From: Planctomycetaceae bacterium
GTDB taxonomy: Bacteria > Planctomycetota > Planctomycetia > Pirellulales > Pirellulaceae
Assembly (NCBI GenBank): GCA_005798335.1
Contig: SYJV01000443.1
Location: 1-34,727 of the forward strand
Direction of reading: 5' to 3'
Length of the DNA: 34,727 nucleotides
Part shown: positions 17,912 through 25,200 of the stretch, one piece after another
How positions within the stretch are numbered: position 1 is the stretch's first letter
Layout of the letters: each line of letters starts with the position of its first letter
Position numbers and translations under genes: made by a program
Notes under the pieces: model-generated
The model's input: only the letters and a program-made list of their open reading frames with translations
Database searches by the model: none
Told to the model about the DNA's origin: nothing

Positions 17912-18812
17912 GGCGTTTCTCCGGATATTGATCGACTAAGTTAGGTGTTTCTTCAAAACCATCATAACTCTTGCCGCGCAGCTCCATCAGCCTCTCGCCG
18001 GCTTCGCCCTCGACAAATTGACGTACGCGACGATCTGGCCACGCGTCCAATTCTTCGGGAGGGCCATCGTAGAGAATTTGATTTTCTCCTGGCGCAAGCC
18101 GGGCAAACGGGTACAGCATGATCACGCGGTCAGCGATCTTGCGGGCCGATTTCATATCGTGTGTCACCACGATGCTGGTTACTGGATTGCGCTGGCGCGT
18201 TCGCAAAATCAATTCATTGATAACGTCGCTCATGATGGGGTCCAAGCCAGTCGTGGGCTCGTCATACAACAAGATTTCTGGCTGCAATATCAGAGCACGT
18301 GCCAATCCAACTCGTTTGCGCATTCCTCCAGACAACTGCGCTGGACGCTTGGGCAACACGCTGTCGGGCAAGCCGACTTCCGCCAAGCGATCCAGCACCA
18401 TCCGGTGCACATTGCGACCTCGTTCCAGTCGATGTTGAACAATTGGAAACGCCACGTTTTGACCGATCGTCATGCTATCAAACAGCGCCGCATTCTGGAA
18501 CACAAAGCCGAATTTGCGCCGCAACTGCGTCATCTCTTTGTCGCTTAATGTGTTGATATCGCGACCGTCGTACCAGACCTCGCCGCTGGTAGGCGCGACC
18601 AATCCAACGATGGATTTCAGCAGCATCGTCTTGCCGCAACCGCTTTCGCCGATGATGGCGATAGTCTGGCCATGAGGAATCGCCAGTTGAATTTCATTGA
18701 GAATCGTCTGCCGTCCAAAGCGCAGCGTCATAGCGCGCAGTTCGACAATCGGCACTGCGTTGTCCGTAGAAGTCGCAAAGACCTGATCGACTTGTGTCGC
18801 CGAATCTACCAT
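17904..18812 (-). CDS. mlaF: MlaF-type ABC transporter ATPase
   Basis: A 302-aa ATPase that powers the Mla lipid transporter from the cytoplasmic side. Walker A is GESGCGKTMLLKS, the Q-loop lies in FGFVFQNAALFDSMT, the ABC signature is LSGGMRKRVGLARAL, Walker B is ILLYDEPTTGLDP and the H-loop is VVTHDM. The FQNAALFDSMTIGQNVAFP stretch is typical of MlaF rather than other importers. A C-terminal extension of about 50 residues (PEELDAWPDRRVRQFVEGEAGERL and on) follows the core. The ATG at 18812 shares its A with the permease stop (TGATG), so this start is preferred to the GTG at 18842, which would add ten residues. Confidence 0.93.
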   Translation of the reverse strand: MVDSATQVDQVFATSTDNAVPIVELRAMTLRFGRQTILNEIQLAIPHGQTIAIIGESGCGKTMLLKSIVGLVAPTSGEVWYDGRDINTLSDKEMTQLRRKFGFVFQNAALFDSMTIGQNVAFPIVQHRLERGRNVHRMVLDRLAEVGLPDSVLPKRPAQLSGGMRKRVGLARALILQPEILLYDEPTTGLDPIMSDVINELILRTRQRNPVTSIVVTHDMKSARKIADRVIMLYPFARLAPGENQILYDGPPEELDAWPDRRVRQFVEGEAGERLMELRGKSYDGFEETPNLVDQYPEKRHG

Positions 18813-19699
18813 CAGAACAACTTGTTCTTCGACTGAGGCCACAACGCGTCGTGGACTCCGTTCAAGAAAATATTGAGGGCCAAATCAAGCGCCAGTATCA
18901 ACACAAAACTATACACGAACGCAGCAGTCGCCGCGCGGCCAACTCCCTCTGCACCCGCTTGGCAGTGAAAGCCTCGGTAGCAACTGACGATCGCGATTGT
19001 ACCACCAAAAAAGAAGCTCTTAAAAATTCCAATAAACAAGTCAAACCCACCCACATACTCGCGACTGTTGTTGAGGTATTGGTAATGATCAATCTCCAAC
19101 ATCACGACGCTGAAGAAATATCCACCTACGATCCCCATAAAGTCTGCCATGATCGTCAACGCGGGAATCAACAGGATACAAGCCAGAAACCTGGGTACCA
19201 CGAGATAGTGAATCGGATTCGCGCCCATGCTGATCAGCGCATCAATTTGCTCGGTAACGCGCATCGTCCCCAGCACCGCAGCCATAGCGCTGCCGACGCG
19301 GCCGGCCAACATAGTCGCGGCCAGCACCGGTCCCAATTCGCGCACCAAAGACCAATTAATTACTGCGCCCATCTTGTTTTCCAGGCCAATATCCCGGAAC
19401 TGATTGAAACTTTGCAATGCCAGCACCATTCCAATAAAGGTTCCAGTCAGCGCCACTACTGGAAGGCTGAGCACACCGACCTGATAGAAATTCGGCAGCA
19501 GAGTACCACGCCGCGGCCAGACGATCAGCCATGCCGCAGTGCGTGCCGCAAAGATGGCCATATCACCCAGCGTGATGATCGCTTCGACTACCAAGTCTCC
19601 CCAGTCACTAACCCAGCGCACTAAAGCGCTCGGCTCGTTTTCCGCATCAACCTCCGAAGCTGCTGAATTTAGTTGCATCGTGCCGCCGTGCCGAAACAT
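18812..19699 (-). CDS. mlaE: MlaE-type ABC transporter permease
   Basis: A 295-aa integral membrane permease of the MlaE family, first gene of the three-gene operon. It has several hydrophobic segments (VGVLSLPVVALTGTFIGMVL, FLACILLIPALTIMADFMG and the last helix TAAFVYSFVLILALDLALN) and the family-defining ELGPVLAATMLAGRVGSAMAAVLGTMRVTEQIDAL segment, followed by NPIHYLVVPRF. Length is slightly above the usual 260 aa because of a roughly 30-residue polar N-terminus. A second in-frame ATG at 19678 is an equally possible start; neither has a clear ribosome-binding site. MlaA, B and C homologues are not in the window. Confidence 0.92.
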   Translation of the reverse strand: MFRHGGTMQLNSAASEVDAENEPSALVRWVSDWGDLVVEAIITLGDMAIFAARTAAWLIVWPRRGTLLPNFYQVGVLSLPVVALTGTFIGMVLALQSFNQFRDIGLENKMGAVINWSLVRELGPVLAATMLAGRVGSAMAAVLGTMRVTEQIDALISMGANPIHYLVVPRFLACILLIPALTIMADFMGIVGGYFFSVVMLEIDHYQYLNNSREYVGGFDLFIGIFKSFFFGGTIAIVSCYRGFHCQAGAEGVGRAATAAFVYSFVLILALDLALNIFLNGVHDALWPQSKNKLF

Positions 19700-20012
19700 G
19701 TGTGTAATGTCAAACTGTATCGATCAGCTAGACTATGCCGCTTGACGAATTAATTCTCATCGTAGCGAAACTTCCACAGAAGATTCACTGCTCGGGCAAA
19801 GCTAGCAAATCCGTTTACAAAGTCGTTCGACCGAACATGAGCCGTATGGCAAAAGCCCAAGTTCCAGTTGGCGAACATGCGACAAACTTCCAGCGTTTCC
19901 CGCTTGTCAATCATTATTGCATCTCACCATCGCCAGCTTGACCAGAGGAACGACTCCGACTAGTTTTTGGTTTAGGTGAATCGCGATCGCCGACCTACGT
20001 CAACTGTCTGTA
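19700..20012. other. Gene-free stretch upstream of the Mla operon
   Basis: These 313 bp carry no convincing gene. They should contain the promoter of the leftward mlaE-mlaF-mlaD operon; a TTGACA hexamer on the minus strand at 19713-19708 has no good -10 partner. The only structure I can name is the diverged repeat at 19878-19910. Confidence 0.5.
19878..19910 (-). repeat. Diverged copy of the left-end REP-like repeat
   Basis: Read on the minus strand, this 33-nt stretch starts TTGACAAG, has a 9-nt insertion, then CTGGAAGTTTGTCGCA. The arm at 68-98 begins TTGACAAG followed by CTGGAAGCTTATCCCA. The first 8 bases are identical and 13 of the last 16 match. It also keeps GACAAGC near one end and GTTTGTC near the other, so a short stem remains possible. 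Confidence 0.5.
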
Positions 20013-20261
20013 TCAAACTTCCGAGAACAGCTTCGTGAGGGCACGTTCAACAACTTCCGGGCGCGTCATCGGTCCGTGGTTTTGGATGTATTCATCGATC
20101 TCTTTAGAGTGCCGAGAGACCACGCCGGTCAAGCTCTTAATGTACTGTCGCCATTCCTCGCGCACGGCTGGCATCTCGGATTCGAGCAGTGGTCGCAAGT
20201 GCTCGTCCTCGGCTCGCAGACGAGCCAGTTGTTCACCTGAGATATTGGGCTTAGGTTGCAT
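20013..20261 (-). CDS. Small hypothetical protein, possibly antitoxin-like
   Basis: An 82-aa, mostly helical, charged protein without signal or membrane segment. I do not recognise its family. A strong ribosome-binding site (GAGGA) lies 7 nt before the ATG and inside the end of the preceding toxin-like fragment, whose stop is 2 bp upstream. Such close spacing is typical of a toxin-antitoxin pair. The C-terminal TRPEVVERALTKLFSEV could be a helix used in pairing, but no DNA-binding motif is clear. If the upstream partner is truncated, this may be an orphan. Confidence 0.6.
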   Translation of the reverse strand: MQPKPNISGEQLARLRAEDEHLRPLLESEMPAVREEWRQYIKSLTGVVSRHSKEIDEYIQNHGPMTRPEVVERALTKLFSEV

Positions 20262-20263
20262 GG

Positions 20264-20410
20264 TTAGTCCTCTACGATGTAGGCTGTGCGAACATAAATG
20301 TATTCTCTCTCGTCAGAGTCGATTTCGCGATCATAAACGACAAAAATTGTGTCGCCGGTGAATGTGCGACCGAAGATCGCTGGACCGGGCGTGAGCAATT
20401 CGAGTGCAAG
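20264..20410 (-). pseudogene. C-terminal fragment of a small toxin-like (possibly BrnT-like) protein
   Basis: About 48 residues, running LALELLTPGPAIFGRTFTGD, then TIFVVYDREIDSDERE and YIYVRTAYIVED. A GR..x.GD.IFVVY strand pair followed by a strand ending in a short acidic tail recalls the C-terminal half of BrnT/RelE-fold toxins (GR..GR.L.VVYT...IRIISAR). The open frame continues upstream to 20542, but that part is merely the antisense of a WD40 repeat, so the true N-terminus seems lost. The family assignment is tentative. Confidence 0.45.
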
Positions 20411-20545
20411 GGGCACACAGCCTCCGTTGCATGTGTGGCTTGGAGCCCTGACGGCACTCGAATGGTTTCCGGGAGTGACGATACAACGATAAAGGTTTGG
20501 GATGCGATGACGGGTCAGACTCGCTTCACGCTCATCGGCCATAGC
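20402..20545 (+). pseudogene. WD40-repeat fragment
   Basis: One frame reads GHTASVACVAWSPDG, then TRMVSGSDDTTIKVWDAMTG, then QTRFTLIGHS. This is a nearly perfect WD40 blade with GH, SPDG, SGSDDTTIKVWD and the start of the next GH. Nothing before about 20402 or after 20545 continues the repeat, and the frame stops at 20626. No start codon or partner blades are present. It looks like a piece of a larger WD40 protein, common in planctomycete Ser/Thr-kinase fusions, left by recombination. Confidence 0.75.
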
Positions 20546-20621
20546 TCCTCCTTGACGATGACCACTCCCAATCCACCGAATATTCTAGCGGGCGACGCGA
20601 GCATTCTGGTTCGATCGACCT

Positions 20622-20639
20622 TATAATCCAAATTGGATT
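20622..20639 (+). promoter_or_regulatory. Possible sulfatase promoter -10 box overlapped by a palindrome
   Basis: A perfect TATAAT (20622-20627) overlaps AATCCAAATTGGATT (20625-20639), a palindrome with 7-bp arms around one central base. It lies about 65 bp before the sulfatase start. No -35 box is visible at 17-18 bp. A palindrome on a -10 box would suit a dimeric repressor. Confidence 0.35.
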
Positions 20640-20702
20640 GGTAACTTGTGGACGCTCCACCTGCACTGATAGATCCCAGAGAATCTCAAGCGAAATTTGC
20701 CC

Positions 20703-22064
20703 ATGAATTCCAAGCATATATTGTGCCAATGGTTGGCTGCGTCAGGTTATTTTCTGCTTTGCGCGAGTTGGGCGTATCCGGCACAATTGGCGAGCGGTCC
20801 GAATGTGATTGTCATCTTGGCCGATGATCTAGGTTCGGTTGACCTTGGTTGTTATGGTGCGCTGGATATGCACACTCCCCACTTGGACTCGCTGGCCGAG
20901 CGCGGCGTGCGATTGACCCAGTTCTATTCCGCTGCACCGGTTTGTTCGCCATCGCGCGCGGGGTTACTGACCGGTCGATATCCGGTTCGGTGTGGCGTAC
21001 CCAGCAATGCAGGTTCTCAGCGCGGTGATCCAGCAGGACTGCCACCGAGCGAGAACACTATGGCGGAGATGTTCAAGTCAGCGGGCTACGCAACGGCACA
21101 CATCGGCAAGTGGCATCTTGGATACACGCCTGAAAAATCGCCCAACTCGCAGGGCTTCGATTTCTCGTTTGGCCACATGGGAGGTTGCATCGACAATTAC
21201 TCTCACTTTTTCTATTGGGCCGGCCCAAACATTCATGACTTGCATCGCAACGGCCAGGAAGTCTTCCACGATGGTGAGTATTTTCCGGACTTGATGGTTC
21301 GCGAGGCTTCTCAGTTTATGGACCAGCATCGCGACCGCCCATTCTTCATGTACTTCGCGATGAATATGCCGCACTATCCGTATCAAGGCGACGCAAAGTG
21401 GTTGGAACGATTCAAAAACGTCCCTCATCCTCGCAATCTCTATAACGCATTTGTTGCGGCTCAAGACCAACGCATCGGCGCGCTGCTGGCAAAAGTCGAT
21501 GCGCTCGGTCTGCGCGAGCGTACGATTGTGGTCTTCCAGTCCGACAACGGGCATTCCACGGAAGAACGCGCGCATTTTGGCGGTGGTAGCAGCGGTCCAT
21601 ATCGAGGTGCCAAGTTCAGCATGTTTGAAGGTGGTCTGCGATTACCTGCGATCATTTCTTGGCCGGGCAAACTCCCCACCGGCGAGTCGCGTGCTCAAAT
21701 TGCTCATGCTTGCGATTGGCTGCCAACGTTGTCCGCGCTGTGTAAGGTGAAGACCCTGAGCGATGATCTGGATGGGCTGAGTCTCGTCGAAGTGTTGCGG
21801 GAGTCGGCTCCGTCGCCTCATGAAACACTGCATTGGCAAGTTGGCGGTGCCCGCAATGCTCAGTGGGCCGTTCGATCTGGGCCATGGAAGTTAATAGGAG
21901 ATTGCCGCGATACGACTGACGGACGCAAGCCGATCGAGATCAAGAATTTTTTGGCGAACATCGAACAAGATCCCAGCGAACGGCGTGATTTCGCTGGGGA
22001 ACATCCAGAAACCGTTCAGCGTCTGCAAAGCTTGCACGATCAATGGGCCAAACAAGCGAATTGA
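20703..22064 (+). CDS. Secreted type I sulfatase
   Basis: A 453-aa arylsulfatase-family enzyme predicted to hydrolyse sulfate esters, in planctomycetes usually of algal polysaccharides. A signal peptide (LAASGYFLLCASWAYPAQLA) leads to the metal-binding start NVIVILADDLGSVDLGCYG. The CSPSRAGLLTGR motif holds the Cys (residue 81) that is converted to formylglycine by a sulfatase-maturing enzyme. Other family segments are HIGKWHLGY, PFFMYFAMNMPHYPY, VVFQSDNGHSTEERAHFGG and SGPYRGAKFSMFEGGLRLPAII. Length is normal and the catalytic residues seem intact. The start is the ATG at 20703. The PSD1/DUF1501 pair follows downstream across a repeat, which fits a shared role in polysaccharide use. Confidence 0.93.
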   Translation: MNSKHILCQWLAASGYFLLCASWAYPAQLASGPNVIVILADDLGSVDLGCYGALDMHTPHLDSLAERGVRLTQFYSAAPVCSPSRAGLLTGRYPVRCGVPSNAGSQRGDPAGLPPSENTMAEMFKSAGYATAHIGKWHLGYTPEKSPNSQGFDFSFGHMGGCIDNYSHFFYWAGPNIHDLHRNGQEVFHDGEYFPDLMVREASQFMDQHRDRPFFMYFAMNMPHYPYQGDAKWLERFKNVPHPRNLYNAFVAAQDQRIGALLAKVDALGLRERTIVVFQSDNGHSTEERAHFGGGSSGPYRGAKFSMFEGGLRLPAIISWPGKLPTGESRAQIAHACDWLPTLSALCKVKTLSDDLDGLSLVEVLRESAPSPHETLHWQVGGARNAQWAVRSGPWKLIGDCRDTTDGRKPIEIKNFLANIEQDPSERRDFAGEHPETVQRLQSLHDQWAKQAN

Positions 22065-22071
22065 CTGTAAG

Positions 22072-22184
22072 GTACAAGCTCGAAGCGCAAGCGAGGCATC
22101 CACTTCGAAGCAAAACGAATGCATCGATCTCGATGCGAGTGCATCGGCGCAAGTCATTCACTCGCTTGTGCTTCGAGCTTGTAC
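22072..22184. repeat. Long inverted repeat that can form a cruciform
   Basis: Positions 22072-22095 and 22161-22184 are reverse complements over 24 bp with a single G-T mismatch. Inside lies a second hairpin, GCATCGA/TCGATGC (22121-22136, 2-nt loop), and the palindrome CTTCGAAG (22103-22110). The element fills most of the gap between the sulfatase stop and the PSD1 start. Its arm is GC-rich and lacks a T-run, so it is more like a dispersed repeat than a simple terminator. From memory, similar GTACAAGCxCGAAGCGCAAGCGAG-type arms are dispersed in Rhodopirellula-like genomes; I could not check this. Confidence 0.8.
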
Positions 22185-22208
22185 TGCGCAACAAAGGGTA
22201 AGTATGCG

Positions 22209-25175
22209 ATGAGCTCTTATATGCGAATAAACAGCCGAGTTCGCGCGGCACATATTGTCGGGAAGTCACTCAGCTTTCCGACAATGGTCCTGTGCCTTTT
22301 GTGGATGATGCCAAACTCTGCTTTTGCCGATTCGAGCGACGAGCTGTTGTTTGTGCGTCGCGTTAAACCCGTGCTGGCAGCCAAGTGTTTACCCTGCCAC
22401 GGCGAAAATCGCGATGATATCAAAGGTGGCCTCGATTTAACTGACTTAACCAAGACGAATCGAACCGGCGATAGCAACGAGAAAGTGATTATCCCCGGCG
22501 ACGCCGCGCACAGTCCGATCTACTTGGCAGTAACGCGGCATGATTCGACTTGGTCCGCTATGCCGCCCAAAGAAGCCGACCGACTTACGAACGAACAGGT
22601 AGCATGGGTCAAGTTATGGATCGATCAAGGTGCGCCATGGCCCGATGAAGTTAGAACTCGAGAGCTGCTGAGCACGGCTGACGCTGATAGTGCGGCCGAT
22701 GGTGTAACGGTTGCAACCAGCGGTGGAACTTCCGCGGGCTGGACCAATCGCAAATACCAAGTCGATGGCCTGTGGGCTTATCAGCCCGTTCGCAAGCCGC
22801 ACACGCAAGCGACCGGAGCTGCCGCTATCGATGAGCTAATCGGGCGACTCATGCCCGATGGTGTAACTTTGTCGCCGCCAGCAGATGCGCGGACATTTAT
22901 TCGCCGGGCGACATTTGACCTCATCGGCTTGCCGCCAACTCCGGATGAGGTGGAGTCCTTTGAGCGGCAGTATGCAATCGACTCAGATGCCGCCGTCGGT
23001 CGCCTGATCGATCGACTGGTGGCAAGTCCACACTATGGTGAACGCATGGCGCAACACTGGTTGGACGTAGTGCGCTATGCAGATTCGTCCGGTTTTGCTA
23101 ACGACTACGAGCGCGGCAATGCTTGGCGCTACCGAGATTACATCGTGCGTGCGTTTAATTCTGATAAACCTTACGATCAATTTGTGCGCGAGCAAATTGC
23201 CGGCGATGAACTTGAGCCAAACAATCCTGAAATGCTGATCGCCACCGGTTTTCTGCGCATGGGACCTTGGGAACTGACCGGTATGGAGGTTGCAAAAGTG
23301 GCCCGCCAGAGATTTCTGGACGACGTAACCAACAGCGTGGGTGAATCGTTTCTCGCCCATGCGTTGCAGTGCGCTCGCTGCCACGATCACAAGTTTGACC
23401 CCATTCCGACCGCCGATTATTACGCGATCCAGGCCACGTTTGCAACTACGCAAATTGCTGAGCGCGAGGCGATGTTCTTGCCGAGCGAGAATACGAGTGG
23501 CTTCGACGAGCAACGTTTTCTCCAGCGCACGCGCGCGGGACATCTCGCCACTCTCGCGGCCATTGATGAAAAATCGTTGCTTGCCGCGGCCGCGTGGTAT
23601 ATCGAACAGAAACTCGATGTTCAGCCGTGGAAGGACGCTGTGGAAAGCGCCGGCAAAAATGCCAAGTCGAAGCGAGGTGGAATATTCGGTGCTGCGAGAA
23701 ACAGCTTGTTGCAGAAAAAAATCCCCGAGGAAAAAATTCCTCCGCGCATGGTTGGACTCACTGCCCAAGACATGGGACTGGCGCGGATCGCCAACAAGGG
23801 CCTAGAACGATTGGCTTGGGAACTGGATCGTTATCGACCCTATGCGTTATCCGTTTATAACGGTCGCACTCCGACCGTCAAAAGCGTGAACGCTCCGCTG
23901 CGCGTTCCCGACAACCCACATCAGAACGGCGAACTCGAACAGACATGCATCTTGGTAGGTGGCGATCCATTTGCCGCCGGCAAACCAGTCGCCCCGGGCT
24001 TGCTGAGTGTAATCGGCCGATTCTCGAGCGAAAAATCTGCTGGTGCAGCTCCTGCCGGCGTAACAGTTGGCCAGGTTAACGGCCGTGACGAGGATCAAAG
24101 ATTGGCGGAGCAGCAAGCGGATCAAACTCCCATCGCTGGTCGTCGGCGAGAACTGGCCCAATGGATAACCGACGATAAGAACCCACTGACGTCACGAGCC
24201 ATTGTCAACCGCATTTGGATGTGGCATTTCGGTGAGCCCATCGCGGGCAATCCCAATAACTTTGGCAGCTCTGGAAAACGCCCGACGCATCCGGAGTTAC
24301 TCGATTGGTTGGCAGCGACGTTGGTCGAGCAACGTTGGTCAATCAAATCCCTACATCGCCAAATAATGTCCAGCGCCGCCTACCGACGCAGCGCGGAACA
24401 CGATGATCGAGAGTCGCTTATGGCAATCGACCCGCAGGGTACGTCGTATGCATCATTCAAACCACGGCGGCTAAGTGCCCAGGAACTGCGCGATTCCATG
24501 CTCAGCGTAACCGACGAACTCAACCGAACTTTAGGAGGAATTCCCAATCGACCTGAGATTAATTTCGAGGCAGCGATGCAGCCCAGGCAAGTCATGGGAA
24601 CGTTCGCGTCGGCTTGGGTTCCCAATCCACTACCCAGTCAACGGCATCGGCGATCACTTTATTCACTGAAGCTGCGCGGCCTGATGGACCCAGCACTGGA
24701 GGTGTTCAACGCGCCCGCCCCCGATTTTTCTTGCGAGCGACGAGAATCCAGTACGATCGTGCCTCAAGTATTCTTGCTGTTTAATAGTCGTGCAAGCCAG
24801 AGTCGCGCGCTAGCGTTTGCCAGCCGAGTCTTGAGAGAATCGACCACCGATGACTCCGCAATCACCAAGTGCTTTCGGTTGGCCTTCGGTCGAACACCGC
24901 TGGCGTCGGAGCTGCAAGCATGTAAACATCATTGGTCAACGATGCAGGTGATTCAAGCTCAGATTAACTTCGCGACGCAACCCATACCCTTGGAAGTGCG
25001 CCGCGACGCAGTCGAGGAGAACTCAGGTGAGCGAATTACATTTGTTGAACAACTGTATGCCAATGCCGAGTTTGTGCCTGATTTACTGCCGCAGGATTGC
25101 AATGCTCGCACCCGAGCATTGGCCGATGTCTGTTTGGTGTTGCTGAACAGCAACGAATTCGCATACATCTACTGA
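22209..25175 (+). CDS. Planctomycete cytochrome c protein: PSCyt1, PSCyt2 (DUF1549) and PSD1 (DUF1553)
   Basis: A 988-aa exported protein with the same plan as the one at 13451 but with a single PSCyt1 module. A signal peptide (FPTMVLCLLWMMPNSAFA) is followed by CLPCHGE at about 60-64, the one PSCyt1 haem site. Later come FDLIGLPPTPDEVESFERQ, PHYGERMAQHWLDVVRYADS, SDKPYDQFVREQIAGDELE and the DUF1549 CxxCH (CARCHDHKFDPIPTADYYAI). The PSD1 part shows RRRELAQWITDDKNPLTSRA and NRIWMWHFGEPI, then THPELLDWLAATLVEQ. The start at 22209 has AAAGGGTAAG upstream; a longer frame from 22119 would be translated from the inverted repeat and is rejected. The DUF1501 gene follows after 25 bp. Confidence 0.92.
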   Translation: MSSYMRINSRVRAAHIVGKSLSFPTMVLCLLWMMPNSAFADSSDELLFVRRVKPVLAAKCLPCHGENRDDIKGGLDLTDLTKTNRTGDSNEKVIIPGDAAHSPIYLAVTRHDSTWSAMPPKEADRLTNEQVAWVKLWIDQGAPWPDEVRTRELLSTADADSAADGVTVATSGGTSAGWTNRKYQVDGLWAYQPVRKPHTQATGAAAIDELIGRLMPDGVTLSPPADARTFIRRATFDLIGLPPTPDEVESFERQYAIDSDAAVGRLIDRLVASPHYGERMAQHWLDVVRYADSSGFANDYERGNAWRYRDYIVRAFNSDKPYDQFVREQIAGDELEPNNPEMLIATGFLRMGPWELTGMEVAKVARQRFLDDVTNSVGESFLAHALQCARCHDHKFDPIPTADYYAIQATFATTQIAEREAMFLPSENTSGFDEQRFLQRTRAGHLATLAAIDEKSLLAAAAWYIEQKLDVQPWKDAVESAGKNAKSKRGGIFGAARNSLLQKKIPEEKIPPRMVGLTAQDMGLARIANKGLERLAWELDRYRPYALSVYNGRTPTVKSVNAPLRVPDNPHQNGELEQTCILVGGDPFAAGKPVAPGLLSVIGRFSSEKSAGAAPAGVTVGQVNGRDEDQRLAEQQADQTPIAGRRRELAQWITDDKNPLTSRAIVNRIWMWHFGEPIAGNPNNFGSSGKRPTHPELLDWLAATLVEQRWSIKSLHRQIMSSAAYRRSAEHDDRESLMAIDPQGTSYASFKPRRLSAQELRDSMLSVTDELNRTLGGIPNRPEINFEAAMQPRQVMGTFASAWVPNPLPSQRHRRSLYSLKLRGLMDPALEVFNAPAPDFSCERRESSTIVPQVFLLFNSRASQSRALAFASRVLRESTTDDSAITKCFRLAFGRTPLASELQACKHHWSTMQVIQAQINFATQPIPLEVRRDAVEENSGERITFVEQLYANAEFVPDLLPQDCNARTRALADVCLVLLNSNEFAYIY

Positions 25176-25200
25176 TTGGCATCGCTGGAGACCCACAAGT

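Noticed and set aside
18794-19624. Plus-strand frame of 276 codons
   Set aside because: It is the antisense of mlaE, very rich in His, Gln and Arg, and without domains; mlaE is certain.
22119-22208. N-terminal extension of the second PSD1 protein
   Set aside because: It is encoded by the inverted repeat and precedes the signal peptide; the ATG at 22209 has a better ribosome-binding site.
22983-23768. Minus-strand frame of 261 codons
   Set aside because: It is antisense to the well-supported PSD1 gene and resembles nothing.
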